Shown: positions 1-9,934, numbered from the stretch's first letter. The stretch is DNA of 59,987 bases from Burkholderiales bacterium (GCA_947448955.1 CANFPU010000009.1:1-59987), one strand, 5' to 3'. A program made the numbers and translations. The notes: generated by a model not told the origin, from the sequence alone.

Positions 1-2
1 AG

Positions 3-116
3 TACGACAAGATCGACGCGATTCGCGGGATGAACATCAGCTTCACCACGACGGCGCAATCCGATGACGAGTGCAAGGCGCTTCTGGCGGCCTTCCGTTT
101 CCCGTTCAAGAACTGA
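3..116 (+). CDS. rplE: 50S ribosomal protein L5, C-terminal end (partial)
   Basis: The window opens inside a gene whose last 37 residues end in [11 protein letters not shown], the typical L5 C-terminus, with a TGA stop. L5 binds 5S rRNA in the central protuberance of the large subunit. The start lies outside the window. It is followed after 8 bases by rpsN, the usual spc-operon order. The call rests on the C-terminal sequence and on the neighbours. Confidence 0.93.
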   Translation, partial: YDKIDAIRGMNISFTTTAQSDDECKALLAAFRFPFKN

Positions 117-124
117 GGTGACCT

Positions 125-430
125 GTGGCTAAACTTTCCCTCATGCAACGTGAAGAGAAGCGCGAAAAACTCGTCGCCAAGTTCGCTAAAAAACATGCCG
201 AACTCAAGGCGATATCCAACGACGCCAAGAAGTCCGATGAGGAGCGCTACCTCGCGCGCCTTGAGCTGCAAAAGCTGCCGCGCAACGCCAATCCGACCCG
301 CTTGCGTAACCGCTGTGGTTTGACCGGGCGTCCTCGCGGCACGTTCCGCACTTTCGGCCTCGGCCGCAGCAAGATCCGTGAACACGCCTTCAAAGGCGAA
401 ATTCCCGGCGTCACCAAGGCCAGCTGGTAA
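125..430 (+). CDS. rpsN: 30S ribosomal protein S14
   Basis: 101 residues, beginning [13 protein letters not shown] and ending GVTKASW, with the signature [14 protein letters not shown] in the C-terminal half. This is the long, zinc-free S14 type without paired CxxC motifs. S14 sits in the head of the small subunit near the decoding site. The start is a GTG preceded by GAGGTGA; an internal ATG at codon 7 would remove conserved residues. It lies between rplE and rpsH and is surely co-transcribed. Confidence 0.97.
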   Translation: MAKLSLMQREEKREKLVAKFAKKHAELKAISNDAKKSDEERYLARLELQKLPRNANPTRLRNRCGLTGRPRGTFRTFGLGRSKIREHAFKGEIPGVTKASW

Positions 431-454
431 GCGGCTCGAGCAGGAGAATTCACA

Positions 455-850
455 ATGAGTATGAGTGATCCCATCGCCGACATGTTGACGCGCATTCGAA
501 ATGCGCAGTTGGTTCAGAAGGCAATCGTCTCGATGCCTTCGTCGAAGGTCAAAGTAGCCATCGCCCAAGTCCTGAAGGACGAGGGTTATATCGATGATTT
601 CCGTGTCAAGGCCGAGGGCGCCAAGAGCGAGCTTGAGGTGACGCTGAAGTATTACGCCGGTCGCCCGGTGATCGAGCGAATTGAGCGCGTCAGCCGGCCT
701 GGCCTTCGGGTTTACAAGGGTTGCGAGGCGATTCCGCAGGTCATGAACGGCCTGGGTGTGGCGATTGTGACCACGCCCAAGGGTGTGATGACCGATCGCA
801 AGGCCCGTCAGACCGGTGTCGGTGGCGAAGTGCTTTGCTACGTGGCCTGA
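455..850 (+). CDS. rpsH: 30S ribosomal protein S8
   Basis: 131 residues, full length for S8, starting [18 protein letters not shown] and ending [10 protein letters not shown]8 binds helix 21 of 16S rRNA and, in enteric bacteria, represses the spc operon by binding its mRNA; whether that holds here is not visible. An AGGAGAA ribosome binding site precedes the ATG. The gene is followed after 20 bases by rplF. Confidence 0.97.
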   Translation: MSMSDPIADMLTRIRNAQLVQKAIVSMPSSKVKVAIAQVLKDEGYIDDFRVKAEGAKSELEVTLKYYAGRPVIERIERVSRPGLRVYKGCEAIPQVMNGLGVAIVTTPKGVMTDRKARQTGVGGEVLCYVA

Positions 851-870
851 CCGGCGAAGGAGATAGCAGA

Positions 871-1404
871 ATGTCCCGCGTTGGAAAGATGCCGATTAAC
901 GTCCCCGCAGGTGTGGACGTACAGATTGCCTCCGATGAGATCACCGTCAAGGGTAGCCACGGCACCTTGACACGGCCAGCCAGTGCGCTGGTCACGGTGG
1001 TGAAAGAAGGTTCGATCGTCAAACTGGCTCCGGCCAATGACAGCACTGAAGCCAATGCCATGAGCGGCACGATGCGTGCGCTGATCAACAACATGGTCAA
1101 TGGCGTGAGTAAAGGTTTCGAGAAAAAGCTCAGTCTGATCGGCGTGGGTTATCGCGCGCAGGCTGTTGGCAGCAAGCTCAACCTGCAGATTGGTTTCTCG
1201 CACCCAGTGGTCAAGGACATGCCGGCCGGTGTCACGGTGGCCTGTGCCACCCAGACTGAGATCCTGATCAAAGGCGCAGATCGCCAGGTCGTCGGGCAGG
1301 TCGCCGCCGAAGTTCGTGCGATCCGCCCGCCCGAGCCCTATAAGGGCAAGGGGATCCGCTACGCCGATGAGCGCGTGGTGCTGAAGGAAACGAAGAAGAA
1401 GTAA
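871..1404 (+). CDS. rplF: 50S ribosomal protein L6
   Basis: 177 residues from [15 protein letters not shown] to VVLKETKKK, with the L6 motif [13 protein letters not shown] near the C-terminus. L6 lies near the sarcin-ricin loop and the factor-binding site. The ATG at 871 follows GAAGGAGATAGCAGA. Longer in-frame readings would run back through rpsH and are not credible. Standard spc-operon position. Confidence 0.97.
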   Translation: MSRVGKMPINVPAGVDVQIASDEITVKGSHGTLTRPASALVTVVKEGSIVKLAPANDSTEANAMSGTMRALINNMVNGVSKGFEKKLSLIGVGYRAQAVGSKLNLQIGFSHPVVKDMPAGVTVACATQTEILIKGADRQVVGQVAAEVRAIRPPEPYKGKGIRYADERVVLKETKKK

Positions 1405-1417
1405 GGAGCAACAAAAA

Positions 1418-1780
1418 ATGCTGACCAAGAAAGAACAGCGCCTGCGTCGCTCCCGTCAAACACGCATCCGGATCGCCAACCAAGGCGCGGTGCGTCTGTC
1501 GGTCTTCCGTTCGAACCTCCACATCTATGCCAGCGTGATTTCCGACGATGGGCAACGCGTCTTGGCGTCGGCGTCGACTGCCGAGAAAGAAGTGCGTGAC
1601 CAAATTGGTAAAGACAAGGGTGGCAACACCTCCGCTGCGGCTCTGGTCGGCAAGCGGGTGGCCGAGAAGGCCATTGCTGCCGGTGTCGGCAAGGTCGCTT
1701 TTGACCGCTCTGGTTTTGCGTACCACGGTCGCGTCAAAGCGCTGGCCGAAGCGGCACGTGAAGCTGGCCTGCAGTTCTGA
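1418..1780 (+). CDS. rplR: 50S ribosomal protein L18
   Basis: 120 residues. It starts [16 protein letters not shown], has the conserved [13 protein letters not shown] segment and the [26 protein letters not shown]-terminal region. L18 binds 5S rRNA together with L5. An AAGGAG site lies just upstream. It sits between rplF and rpsE as in other proteobacteria. Confidence 0.97.
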   Translation: MLTKKEQRLRRSRQTRIRIANQGAVRLSVFRSNLHIYASVISDDGQRVLASASTAEKEVRDQIGKDKGGNTSAAALVGKRVAEKAIAAGVGKVAFDRSGFAYHGRVKALAEAAREAGLQF

Positions 1781-1817
1781 GCGCCGGGCGGCTCACTAAA
1801 GTACAGGAATAAGCAAC

Positions 1818-2336
1818 ATGGCAAAGTTTCAACCGCGTGCTCAGACCGAAGCCAACGAGGACGGTCTGAAGGAAAAGATGATTGCGGTCAACCGCGTCAC
1901 CAAGGTCGTCAAAGGCGGCCGCACGCTGAGCTTCGCGGCGTTGACCGTGGTCGGCGACGGCGATGGGCGCATCGGCATGGGCAAAGGCAAGGCCAAGGAA
2001 GTGCCGGTTTCGGTGCAAAAGGCGATGGACGATGCTCGGCGTGGTTTGTTCAAGGTTCAGTTGCGCAATGGCACTGTCCACCACAATGTTCGCGGAGAGC
2101 ACGGCGCTGCCAAGGTCTTGTTGGCACCAGCGCCTCCGGGAACGGGCATCATCGCCGGCGGCCCGATGCGCGCCGTGTTCGAAGTGATGGGTGTCACCGA
2201 CATCGTCGCGAAGAGCTTGGGTTCGAGCAACCCTTACAACATGGTGCGGGCCACCCTCGACGCACTCAGGCGATCAACCACTGCTGCTGATGTGGCGGCC
2301 AAGCGCGGCAAGTCAGTCGAAGAAATCTTCAACTGA
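1818..2336 (+). CDS. rpsE: 30S ribosomal protein S5
   Basis: 172 residues, with the S5 double-stranded RNA-binding N-terminal part ([17 protein letters not shown]) and the C-terminal fold carrying [20 protein letters not shown]5 helps in decoding accuracy and mRNA unwinding at the entry tunnel. The ATG follows AGGAATAAGCAAC. rpmD begins 22 bases after the stop. Confidence 0.97.
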   Translation: MAKFQPRAQTEANEDGLKEKMIAVNRVTKVVKGGRTLSFAALTVVGDGDGRIGMGKGKAKEVPVSVQKAMDDARRGLFKVQLRNGTVHHNVRGEHGAAKVLLAPAPPGTGIIAGGPMRAVFEVMGVTDIVAKSLGSSNPYNMVRATLDALRRSTTAADVAAKRGKSVEEIFN

Positions 2337-2358
2337 TCTGGCGGCCACGGAGAATCTC

Positions 2359-2553
2359 ATGTCGGACACGATGCAAGAAAAGAAGACCCTCAAGGTCAAG
2401 CTCGTCAAGAGCCCGATCGGATGTAAGCAGTCTCACCGTGCGACCGTGCGAGGATTGGGTCTGCGCGGTGTCAACAGCGAGCGTGTGCTCGAGGACACCC
2501 CTGCCGTTCGCGGCATGATCAACAAGATCGCGTACCTGGTCGCGGTGCTCTAA
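2359..2553 (+). CDS. rpmD: 50S ribosomal protein L30
   Basis: 64 residues. The core [13 protein letters not shown], the central GLGLR and the tail [12 protein letters not shown] identify L30. The ATG at 2359 follows ACGGAGAATCTC. A second ATG four codons on (2371) would give a 60-residue form starting MQEKKTLKV, so the exact start is slightly uncertain. Position between rpsE and rplO is canonical. Confidence 0.95.
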   Translation: MSDTMQEKKTLKVKLVKSPIGCKQSHRATVRGLGLRGVNSERVLEDTPAVRGMINKIAYLVAVL

Positions 2554-2583
2554 GGCACGCGCCTACACGCTAGGACAGTCAAC

Positions 2584-3015
2584 ATGCAACTCAACACCAT
2601 CAAGCCCGCAGCTGGCGCCAAGCACGCCAAGCGTCGCGTTGGACGCGGCATCGGGTCGGGCCTGGGCAAAACAGCAGGCCGCGGCCACAAGGGCCAAAAA
2701 TCTAGGGCGGGCGGCTACCACAAGGTAGGCTTCGAAGGCGGGCAGATGCCGCTTCAGCGTCGGTTGCCCAAGCGTGGTTTCAAGTCCCATAACCTCAAGT
2801 ACAACGGCGAGATCAGCTTGACCGATCTGCAATTGCTGGATCAGGACGAGGTTGACTTGGTGATGCTCAAGGCAGCGCAGCTTGTTGGCCAGTTGATCAA
2901 GCATGTCAAGGTCATCAAGACCGGTGAGTTGACCCGCAAGGTGACGCTCAAGGGCATCGGTGCGACCGCTGGTGCCAAGGCGGCGATCGAAGCTGCCGGC
3001 GGCGTATTGGCCTGA
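2584..3015 (+). CDS. rplO: 50S ribosomal protein L15
   Basis: 143 residues. The glycine-rich basic N-terminal region ([22 protein letters not shown]) and the motif [18 protein letters not shown] are diagnostic of L15, a late-assembling 23S rRNA-binding protein. The C-terminal [17 protein letters not shown] is also typical. secY follows after 24 bases. Confidence 0.97.
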   Translation: MQLNTIKPAAGAKHAKRRVGRGIGSGLGKTAGRGHKGQKSRAGGYHKVGFEGGQMPLQRRLPKRGFKSHNLKYNGEISLTDLQLLDQDEVDLVMLKAAQLVGQLIKHVKVIKTGELTRKVTLKGIGATAGAKAAIEAAGGVLA

Positions 3016-3039
3016 CCTTTAGTCTGAAGGGCATTTGTT

Positions 3040-4350
3040 TTGGCAACTTCGGCAAACCAGCTGGCCAAGAGCGGTAAGTTCGGTGACTTGCGTCGCCGAC
3101 TGGTGTTCTTGTTGCTGGCACTGGTGGTTTACCGGCTGGGTGCTCATATTCCGGTGCCGGGTATAGATCCCAACCAACTGCAGCAGCTCTTCAAAGGCCA
3201 GCAAGGCGGCATCCTGAACTTGTTCAACATGTTCTCGGGAGGCGCGCTCCAGCGATTCACGGTCTTCGCGCTCGGCATCATGCCTTACATCTCGGCATCG
3301 ATCATCATGCAATTGATGACCTACGTGGTGCCGACTTTGGAGTCATTGAAGAAGGAAGGCGAAGCCGGGCGTCGCAAGATTACGCAGTACACGCGCTACG
3401 GGACGCTCGGTTTGGCGCTTTTCCAGAGCCTAGGCATCGCATTGGCGCTGGAAGGCACAGCCGGTCTGGTGTTGAACCCCGGTTTTGGTTTTCGCATGAC
3501 CACGGTGGTGAGTTTGACCGCAGGCACGATGTTCTTGATGTGGTTGGGCGAGCAGATTACCGAACGTGGTTTGGGTAATGGAATTTCGATTTTGATTTTC
3601 GGCGGGATCGCCGCCGGATTGCCAGGGGCGATTGGGGGGTTGTTTGAGCTGATCCGCACCGGGGCCATGAGCATCATTGCAGCCATCATGATTATTGCGG
3701 TGATGATCTTCGTGACCTTTGCCGTAGTGTTCGTCGAACGCGGCCAGCGCAAGATTTTGGTCAATTACGCGAAGCGTCAAGTCGGTAACAAGGTCTACGG
3801 TGGGCAGTCTTCCCATCTGCCGTTGAAGCTGAACATGTCAGGTGTGATTCCGCCCATCTTTGCTTCATCCATCATCCTGTTACCGGCCACAGTGGTCGGC
3901 TGGTTTGCGACTGGCGAGGGCATGCGTTGGCTCAAGGACATTTCTTCCGCGCTGTCACCGGGCCAGCCCATTTATGTGCTGCTGTATGCGGCGATGATTA
4001 TTTTCTTCTGTTTTTTCTACACGGCGCTGGTGTTCAATAGCAGAGAGACGGCGGACAACCTGAAGAAAAGTGGTGCGTTCATTCCCGGAATACGACCCGG
4101 TGAGCAGACTGCTAAGCATATTGACAAGATCTTGTCTCGGCTGACTTTGGCCGGCGCCGCTTACATCACGGCAGTTTGTCTTCTGCCTGAATTTCTGGTT
4201 CTCAAGTACAACGTGCCTTTCTATTTCGGTGGCACTTCGTTGTTGATCATCGTGGTGGTCACCATGGATTTCTGGGCGCAAGTCCAGAGTTACGTGATGA
4301 GCCAGCAATATGAATCGTTGTTGAAGAAGGCCAACTTCAAGGCAAGTTGA
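3040..4350 (+). CDS. secY: Protein translocase subunit SecY
   Basis: 436 residues and about ten membrane segments. SecY is the channel of the Sec translocon in the inner membrane, working with SecE, SecG and SecA. Seen directly: the N-terminal segment [27 protein letters not shown], the plug region with FNMFSGGAL, and the cytoplasmic loop [22 protein letters not shown]. The start is a TTG at 3040 with AAGGGCA upstream. In spc operons secY closes the ribosomal set, as here. Confidence 0.97.
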   Translation: MATSANQLAKSGKFGDLRRRLVFLLLALVVYRLGAHIPVPGIDPNQLQQLFKGQQGGILNLFNMFSGGALQRFTVFALGIMPYISASIIMQLMTYVVPTLESLKKEGEAGRRKITQYTRYGTLGLALFQSLGIALALEGTAGLVLNPGFGFRMTTVVSLTAGTMFLMWLGEQITERGLGNGISILIFGGIAAGLPGAIGGLFELIRTGAMSIIAAIMIIAVMIFVTFAVVFVERGQRKILVNYAKRQVGNKVYGGQSSHLPLKLNMSGVIPPIFASSIILLPATVVGWFATGEGMRWLKDISSALSPGQPIYVLLYAAMIIFFCFFYTALVFNSRETADNLKKSGAFIPGIRPGEQTAKHIDKILSRLTLAGAAYITAVCLLPEFLVLKYNVPFYFGGTSLLIIVVVTMDFWAQVQSYVMSQQYESLLKKANFKAS

Positions 4351-4444
4351 CCCGACTGGGGTGCTTGGTGCTCGCACCACTGCCTTTCTATTGGAGTCGC
4401 GTTTGAACCCTGATCATTCGGGGCAAACGCTTAAGGAGAAGACG

Positions 4445-4558
4445 ATGAAAGTCTCTGCATCGGTCAAGAAGATGTGCCGCAATTGCAAGGTCATCCGCCG
4501 CAAAGGTGTCGTGCGCGTGATCTGCATCGACCCGCGTCATAAGCAGCGTCAGGGCTGA
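4445..4558 (+). CDS. rpmJ: 50S ribosomal protein L36
   Basis: 37 residues, [21 protein letters not shown] onward, with the zinc ligands in CRNC, a later Cys (VICIDPRH) and His. This is the zinc-binding type of L36, the smallest large-subunit protein. The ATG at 4445 follows AAGGAGAAGACG. infA, which often lies between secY and rpmJ in Burkholderiales, does not fit in the 94-base gap and is absent here. Confidence 0.96.
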   Translation: MKVSASVKKMCRNCKVIRRKGVVRVICIDPRHKQRQG

Positions 4559-4594
4559 TCCCTGGTCGCCGCACAAAGTAGATAGAGGACCACC

Positions 4595-4960
4595 ATGGCA
4601 CGCATTGCAGGCATCAATATTCCGCCTCACAAACACGCAGAGATCGGCCTGACCGCCATTTTCGGCATCGGTCGCAACACTGCGCAGAAAATCTGTGATT
4701 CCGTCGGCATCGCTTTCTCCAAGAAGATCAAGGATCTGACGGATGGCGATCTCGAGAAGATTCGCGATGAGGTCAACAAGCTGACCATTGAAGGCGATCT
4801 TCGCCGCGAGATTTCGATGAACATCAAGCGATTGATGGACCTCGGCTGCTATCGCGGGTTACGCCATCGTCGCGGCCTGCCGATGCGCGGCCAGCGCACG
4901 CGCACCAATGCCCGCACCCGCAAGGGTCCGCGCAAGGGTGCAGCAGCGCTGAAGAAGTAA
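4595..4960 (+). CDS. rpsM: 30S ribosomal protein S13
   Basis: 121 residues from [14 protein letters not shown] to KGAAALKK. The helix-two-turns-helix core ([16 protein letters not shown]) and the basic tail [27 protein letters not shown], which contacts P-site tRNA and forms the intersubunit bridge, are plain. First gene of the alpha-operon group. AGAGGACCACC precedes the ATG. Confidence 0.97.
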   Translation: MARIAGINIPPHKHAEIGLTAIFGIGRNTAQKICDSVGIAFSKKIKDLTDGDLEKIRDEVNKLTIEGDLRREISMNIKRLMDLGCYRGLRHRRGLPMRGQRTRTNARTRKGPRKGAAALKK

Positions 4961-4992
4961 GCCCCGAACACAGCCTCTGATCGAGATACGAC

Positions 4993-5397
4993 ATGGCCAA
5001 AGCACCTGCCAATACTGCGGCGCGCCGCGTGAGCAAGAAGATCCGCAAGAATATTGCGGACGGCATCGCTCACGTTCACGCGTCGTTCAACAACACCATC
5101 ATCACGATCACTGATCGCCAAGGCGGCTCGCTCGCCTGGGCCTCATCGGGTGGCCAGGGTTTCAAAGGATCGCGTAAGTCGACGCCTTTTGCCGCCCAGG
5201 TTGCTGCTGAGGTCTGCGGTCGCGCCGCCCAGGAACAGGGCATCAAGAACTTGGATGTTCGGATCAAGGGCCCGGGCCCTGGGCGCGAGTCCTCGGTGCG
5301 TGCTTTGGCCGCGCTGGGCATCCGGATCAATTCGATCAGCGATGTCACCCCGGTGCCGCACAACGGCTGCCGGCCGCAGAAGCGCCGTCGTATCTGA
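4993..5397 (+). CDS. rpsK: 30S ribosomal protein S11
   Basis: 134 residues. The sequence [16 protein letters not shown], the [18 protein letters not shown] segment and the C-terminal [16 protein letters not shown] define S11, a platform protein at the mRNA exit. The 197-base gap that follows (to rpsD) is the longest in the ribosomal block and holds two RNA hairpins listed separately. Confidence 0.97.
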   Translation: MAKAPANTAARRVSKKIRKNIADGIAHVHASFNNTIITITDRQGGSLAWASSGGQGFKGSRKSTPFAAQVAAEVCGRAAQEQGIKNLDVRIKGPGPGRESSVRALAALGIRINSISDVTPVPHNGCRPQKRRRI

Positions 5398-5405
5398 TGA
5401 CTTTT

Positions 5406-5423
5406 TGAGGCGTTTTTGCCTCA
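5406..5423 (+). other. Hairpin just after rpsK
   Basis: Perfect inverted repeat TGAGGC / GCCTCA around a GTTTTT loop, eight bases after the rpsK stop. No U-run follows, so it is a weak terminator at best; it may be an mRNA processing or protection hairpin. Confidence 0.4.
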
Positions 5424-5444
5424 TTGGTTGACCGTTCTCCCTCA

Positions 5445-5471
5445 GCCGGCGGGTGCTTAGCATCTGCCGGC
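5445..5471 (+). promoter_or_regulatory. Long hairpin in the rpsK-rpsD gap
   Basis: GCCGGCGGGTGC and GCATCTGCCGGC pair over 12 positions (two of them G-U) around a three-base TTA loop. The position, upstream of rpsD, fits an attenuator or an S4 feedback site, since S4 is the translational regulator of the alpha operon in E. coli. That function is inferred only from position. Confidence 0.35.
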
Positions 5472-5594
5472 GATTTCGTTGGGTTCAGGTGCTTGATCTG
5501 GCCTGAATCAGCGATGAAGCCCACCGTCTGAGCGAACTGACCGCCAGACTCGCGCGACCCGCCTCGCGTCAGATCTATACCAAGAGGAAATACC

Positions 5595-6218
5595 GTGGCA
5601 CGTTATCTCGGCCCCAAGGCCAAACTTTCACGCCGTGAAGGCACCGACCTCTACCTCAAGAGCGCGCGTCGGCCCATCGCCGACAAGTCTAAATTCGAGA
5701 CCAAGCCGGGTCAGCACGGCCGTACCTCGGGGCAGCGCACCTCTGATTTCGGGCTGCAACTGCGCGAGAAGCAAAAGGTCAAGCGCATGTATGGCGTCCT
5801 CGAGCGTCAGTTTCGCCGTTACTTTGCAGAGGCTGAGCGGCGCAAGGGAAACACTGGCGCGAACCTGCTGTTTCTGTTGGAGTGCCGGCTGGACAATGTG
5901 GTTTATAGGATGGGTTTCGGCTCGACCCGTGCCGAATCGCGCCAGTTGGTGTCTCACCAGGCGATCTTAGTCAATGGCAAAAGCGTGAACATTCCGTCCT
6001 ACTTGGTCAAGCCCGGAGACGTGATTGCGCTGCGCGAAAAGTCCAAGAAGCAATTGCGTGTGACCGATGCGTTCAAGCTGGCCGATTCGATTGGCATGCC
6101 GGGCTGGGTTCAGGTCGATGGCACCAAGCTGGAAGGTATTTTCAAGAAGATACCTGAGCGTGACGAGTTCGGCGCTGAGATCAATGAATCACTGATCGTC
6201 GAGCTGTACTCACGTTGA
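5595..6218 (+). CDS. rpsD: 30S ribosomal protein S4
   Basis: 207 residues. N-terminal [23 protein letters not shown] and the S4 RNA-binding fold ([28 protein letters not shown], then [13 protein letters not shown]) are clear. S4 nucleates assembly of the 30S body and is the usual feedback regulator of the alpha operon. The start is a GTG preceded by AAGAGGAAATACC. Confidence 0.97.
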   Translation: MARYLGPKAKLSRREGTDLYLKSARRPIADKSKFETKPGQHGRTSGQRTSDFGLQLREKQKVKRMYGVLERQFRRYFAEAERRKGNTGANLLFLLECRLDNVVYRMGFGSTRAESRQLVSHQAILVNGKSVNIPSYLVKPGDVIALREKSKKQLRVTDAFKLADSIGMPGWVQVDGTKLEGIFKKIPERDEFGAEINESLIVELYSR

Positions 6219-6364
6219 TGCGATGCCGGCGCACGACCGTCTGGTCGTTGCGTCCGCCCCCTCGCACCGGCTTGCCGGGCACGGCGCGAGTTGATTTCTG
6301 CCCGGCATGGTCCGCCAGCCTTATCGGTGTAACGAGCCGAGGGTATTGAGAGGAACAGGATTCG

Positions 6365-7357
6365 ATGCAAACCAATCTGCTGAAACCCAAAGCCATACAT
6401 GTTGAGCCTCTTGGTAACAACCGCGCCAAGGTCACGCTCGAGCCCTTCGAGCGCGGCTATGGACATACTCTGGGCAATGCGCTTCGGCGCGTGCTGTTGT
6501 CGTCGATGGTCGGTTATGCGCCGACGGAAGTGACGATTGCCGGGGTGTTGCACGAGTATTCAACCGTTGACGGCGTCGCCGAAGACGTGGTCCACATGAT
6601 GCTCAACCTGAAGGGCGTCGTCTTCCGCCTGCACAACCGCGACGAAGTCACGCTGGTGGTCCGTAAAGAGGGTGAAGGCCCAGTCACTGCCGCCGACGTG
6701 CAGGTGCCGCATGACGTCGAAATCATGAATCCTGAGCATGTCATCGCGCACCTGGCGCATGGCGGCAAACTGGACATGCAGATCAAGGTCGAGAAAGGCC
6801 GCGGTTATGTGCCCGGCAGCATGCGGCGCTATGGCGACGAGCCGACCAAGTCCATCGGTCGTATCGTGCTCGACGCGTCGTTTTCGCCAGTTCGCCGTGT
6901 CAGCTACGCCGTTGAGAACGCCCGGGTCGAACAACGGACGGACCTGGACAAGTTGGTGATGGAGATCGAGACCAACGGCGCTGTGACGCCTGAGGAAGCC
7001 ATCCGTGCTTCGGCGCAGATTCTGGTTGATCAACTGGTGGTCTTCACGGGTCTGCAGCCCCATGAGACCGCCGGTGGTGCGTACGGCGGCGTCGAGCGAG
7101 CCAAAGAGATCCATGACCCGATTCTGTTGCGGCCTGTCGACGAACTCGAACTGACCGTCCGGTCTGCGAATTGCCTGAAGGCCGAGAACATTTACTACAT
7201 TGGCGATCTAATTCAACGCACCGAGACCGAGTTGCTCAAGACGCCGAATTTGGGCCGTAAGTCGCTCAACGAAATCAAGGAAGTGCTTGCGTCTCGCGGG
7301 CTGACGCTAGGCGCTCGTCTCGAGAACTGGCCTCCGCAAGGCCTTGACAAACGCTGA
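6365..7357 (+). CDS. rpoA: RNA polymerase alpha subunit
   Basis: 330 residues. The N-terminal domain (about 1-235) carries the dimerisation motif [20 protein letters not shown]; the C-terminal domain (about 250-330) holds the DNA- and activator-binding helices with [14 protein letters not shown] and [18 protein letters not shown]. It provides the platform for core polymerase assembly. GAGAGGAACAGG lies upstream of the ATG. A 146-base leader separates it from rpsD. Confidence 0.98.
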   Translation: MQTNLLKPKAIHVEPLGNNRAKVTLEPFERGYGHTLGNALRRVLLSSMVGYAPTEVTIAGVLHEYSTVDGVAEDVVHMMLNLKGVVFRLHNRDEVTLVVRKEGEGPVTAADVQVPHDVEIMNPEHVIAHLAHGGKLDMQIKVEKGRGYVPGSMRRYGDEPTKSIGRIVLDASFSPVRRVSYAVENARVEQRTDLDKLVMEIETNGAVTPEEAIRASAQILVDQLVVFTGLQPHETAGGAYGGVERAKEIHDPILLRPVDELELTVRSANCLKAENIYYIGDLIQRTETELLKTPNLGRKSLNEIKEVLASRGLTLGARLENWPPQGLDKR

Positions 7358-7367
7358 GATCAGCGTT
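7350..7367 (+). other. Hairpin overlapping the rpoA stop codon
   Basis: AACGCTGA and TCAGCGTT form an almost continuous palindrome around GA; the rpoA stop TGA (7355-7357) lies in its left arm. No U-run follows. Possibly an mRNA-stability element between rpoA and rplQ. Confidence 0.3.
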
Positions 7368-7379
7368 TGATCCGCAACC

Positions 7380-7407
7380 AGGGTGGGTGTTCGAAGAACC
7401 CCGCCCT
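7380..7407 (+). other. Stable hairpin between rpoA and rplQ
   Basis: AGGGTGGG(T)GTTC pairs with GAACCCCGCCCT around a GAA loop: twelve pairs, one bulged T and one G-U. It is followed by CTTGC rather than a U-run, so it is not a clear terminator. It could be a processing site or a partial attenuator that lowers rplQ relative to rpoA. Confidence 0.4.
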
Positions 7408-7462
7408 CTTGCAAACCCCGGTACCTGACACGGCCGAGGTTCTATAACGAAAGGAAAGCACC

Positions 7463-7861
7463 ATGCGTCACCGCCAAGGACTTCGCAAACTCAACCGCAC
7501 CAGCGCGCACCGCTTGGCGATGCTGCGCAATATGTGCGTATCGCTACTGCGCCACGAGGCCATCAAGACCACGGTCCCCAAGGCCAAGGAACTGCGTCGC
7601 GTCGTCGAGCCGCTGCTCACCATGGGGAAGACCCCCAGCCTGGCCAACCACCGTCTGGCGTTCGCCCGGCTGCGCGACCGTGAGATCGTTACCAAGCTGT
7701 TCAAGGAGCTCGGACCGCGTTACCAGACCCGCCCAGGCGGATACACCCGCATCTTGAAGATGGGTTTCCGGGTCGGTGACAACGCACCGATGGCCTTCGT
7801 TGAACTGGTTGACCGTCCGGATCCTACGGGCGCTGCGGCCATTGACGTCTCGGAAGATTGA
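7463..7861 (+). CDS. rplQ: 50S ribosomal protein L17
   Basis: 132 residues starting [17 protein letters not shown], with [24 protein letters not shown] and the later [30 protein letters not shown]17 surrounds the peptide exit tunnel. AAAGGAAAGCACC precedes the ATG. It ends the alpha operon and a terminator begins 40 bases after its stop. Confidence 0.97.
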   Translation: MRHRQGLRKLNRTSAHRLAMLRNMCVSLLRHEAIKTTVPKAKELRRVVEPLLTMGKTPSLANHRLAFARLRDREIVTKLFKELGPRYQTRPGGYTRILKMGFRVGDNAPMAFVELVDRPDPTGAAAIDVSED

Positions 7862-7900
7862 TTGGCAGGGAAAGCGCGACGCGCGCTCTGCTGCAAGAAT

Positions 7901-7926
7901 GCCAGCCCCCGGGCTGGCTTTTTTTT
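7901..7926 (+). terminator. Rho-independent terminator of the alpha operon
   Basis: GCCAGCCC, a CC loop, GGGCTGGC (8 base pairs, all strong) and then eight T residues. It lies 40 bases after rplQ and ends 19 bases before the dsbD start, so it separates the ribosomal operon from dsbD and argues against longer dsbD start choices. Confidence 0.93.
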
Positions 7927-7945
7927 GCCCTGTCGCTGCCAAACC

Positions 7946-9754
7946 ATGAACACCACACCCGCTCTTTCTGTCTTGCCACGCTGCCTACATGGCTTGGTTG
8001 CCCTGTTTATCTTGGCGCTAGCGTTGGCCAGGGCTGTTCCGGCCTGGGCCGCTGATCAGTTTCTGCCGCCGGAGCAAGCTTTCGCGGTCAGCGCCAGCGT
8101 GGTGGCGCCTCAGCGCGTGGAGGTGCTGGTTCGGATCGCCAGCGGTTATTACGTTTATCGCGAGCCTTTTCGATTTACCGCCGAGGGGGCGACGCTCGGA
8201 CCCGCTGAGTTCCCGGCAGGGCAGATCAAATTCGACAACAATTTCCAGAAGAATGTCGAAACCTACCGGGGCGATTTGCGCATCTTGCTGCCGTTGGTGC
8301 CATCCAGTGGTCCTTTCAAGCTCCAGGTGGTGACGCAGGGTTGCGCCGACGCTGGCCTGTGCTACCCGCCCATGAGCACCGACTTACGGCTGGATTCTGT
8401 CGCCGTGGCCGGCACTGGGGCCCTCAAGGCCCGGCCGTCTGACGCTGGGCTGCAGGAGCCCGACGGTGCGATCGTTGACCGGATGCTTCGCGATGGACGG
8501 CTTCTGCCTGTGCTGGCTTTGTTTTTTGGGCTGGGTTTGTTGTTGTCGCTGACGCCCTGTGTGTTGCCCATGCTGCCCATCCTGTCGTCCTTGATCTTGG
8601 GCACGGGACAGCGGCCATCTCGTTGGCGGGGGCTCGCGTTGGCCGCGGCTTATTCCTTGGGCATGGCGCTGGTCTACACCTCACTGGGGCTGGCCGCTGG
8701 GCTGGCGGGCGAGGGCTTTGCCGCTGCGCTTCAGACTCCCTGGGCGATCGGTGCATTTTCAGCCCTGCTCGCGTTGTTCGCGTTGTCGATGTTCGATGTC
8801 TACGAACTGCGGCTACCCGCGCGTTTCACCGGCCACCTGAGCGGCCAAGCAAACCGTCTGCCTGCCGGTCAGTTCGCAGGCGTGTTCGTGATGGGTGGCA
8901 TCTCGGCGTTGATCGTTAGCCCCTGCGTGACGGCGCCCTTGGCGGGTGCATTGTTGTTCATCAGCCAGACCGGCGATGTGGTGTTGGGCGGCGCGGCGCT
9001 ATTTGCCATGGCGACCGGTATGAGTGTCCCCTTGCTGCTGCTGGGCGTGTCCGCAGGGCAGTGGCTGCCCAAAGCGGGCCCCTGGATGCAAGGCGTCAAG
9101 CAACTGTTCGGTGTGATGATGCTCGGCGTTGCGCTGTGGGTCGCCCGGCCAGTGCTGCCTGCGCCATTGGCCATGATGCTTTGGGGCTTGGTCTTGCTGC
9201 TGTCAGGCTTCATGCTGCAGCCCTTTGCGCCGTTGACGCACCACCGGCATGCGTTCCGCGTGGCCTTGCAACGAAGCCTGGGTGTGGCGCTGATCACGTT
9301 CGGGGTGATGCAGATCGTGGGCGCAGGCTCGGGCGGGCAGGACCCGCTACGCCCGCTGGGCGAATTCGCTGCGTCGACCGCCGATGCCAGGCCAGCGCCG
9401 GCGTTTCAGGTCATTCAGAGCGAGGCGGCGTTTGATGCGGCGCTGCAGTCCGCAGCGTCCCGTCCGGTGATGCTGGACTTCTATGCCGACTGGTGTGTTT
9501 CCTGCAAGGAGATGGACAAACTTACCTTCAGGGACGCCAGGGTGATTGCACGATTAGGTCAGGCCGTGTTGCTCAAGGCCGATGTCACCGCTAACACTGA
9601 AAGTCAGCGCGCACTGCTGCGGCGATTCAAGCTGTTCGGCCCGCCGGGCACTTTGTTTTTCGACGCGCAGGGCCGGGAGATCGTCGCTGCGCGGGTGATG
9701 GGATTCCAGGATGCAAGGCGCTTCGAGGACACGCTGTCCCGAGCGGGTCTTTGA
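7946..9754 (+). CDS. dsbD: Thiol:disulfide interchange protein DsbD
   Basis: 602 residues, usual length. DsbD carries electrons from cytoplasmic thioredoxin across the inner membrane to periplasmic DsbC/DsbG and cytochrome c maturation. Seen: a signal peptide (about 1-36), an N-terminal alpha domain with the cysteine pair C133/C139 (CADAGLC), a membrane beta domain with the two key cysteines in LTPCVLP (C205) and VSPCVTAP (C327), and a C-terminal thioredoxin domain with WCVSC (C517/C520). All six catalytic cysteines are present. The start at 7946 follows the terminator; an upstream in-frame start would run through the terminator hairpin. Confidence 0.96.
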   Translation: MNTTPALSVLPRCLHGLVALFILALALARAVPAWAADQFLPPEQAFAVSASVVAPQRVEVLVRIASGYYVYREPFRFTAEGATLGPAEFPAGQIKFDNNFQKNVETYRGDLRILLPLVPSSGPFKLQVVTQGCADAGLCYPPMSTDLRLDSVAVAGTGALKARPSDAGLQEPDGAIVDRMLRDGRLLPVLALFFGLGLLLSLTPCVLPMLPILSSLILGTGQRPSRWRGLALAAAYSLGMALVYTSLGLAAGLAGEGFAAALQTPWAIGAFSALLALFALSMFDVYELRLPARFTGHLSGQANRLPAGQFAGVFVMGGISALIVSPCVTAPLAGALLFISQTGDVVLGGAALFAMATGMSVPLLLLGVSAGQWLPKAGPWMQGVKQLFGVMMLGVALWVARPVLPAPLAMMLWGLVLLLSGFMLQPFAPLTHHRHAFRVALQRSLGVALITFGVMQIVGAGSGGQDPLRPLGEFAASTADARPAPAFQVIQSEAAFDAALQSAASRPVMLDFYADWCVSCKEMDKLTFRDARVIARLGQAVLLKADVTANTESQRALLRRFKLFGPPGTLFFDAQGREIVAARVMGFQDARRFEDTLSRAGL

Positions 9755-9782
9755 CGGCTTCCGTGCCGCTTCGCGGCTGCCG

Positions 9783-9814
9783 TTGCACTGGCCGCACGGC
9801 CGCTGTGCTATAGT
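9783..9814 (+). promoter_or_regulatory. Probable promoter of the initiator tRNA gene
   Basis: An extended -10 element, TGC followed by TATAGT (9809-9814), lies 12 bases before the tRNA 5' end. A TTGCAC -35-like box is at 9783-9788, at a rather long 20-base spacing that the extended -10 may offset. Confidence 0.5.
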
Positions 9815-9826
9815 CGCAGCTCCAGT

Positions 9827-9903
<77 letters not shown>

Positions 9904-9934
9904 AATATCAGCGTCGGCCTTGCGCCGAGCTTAG

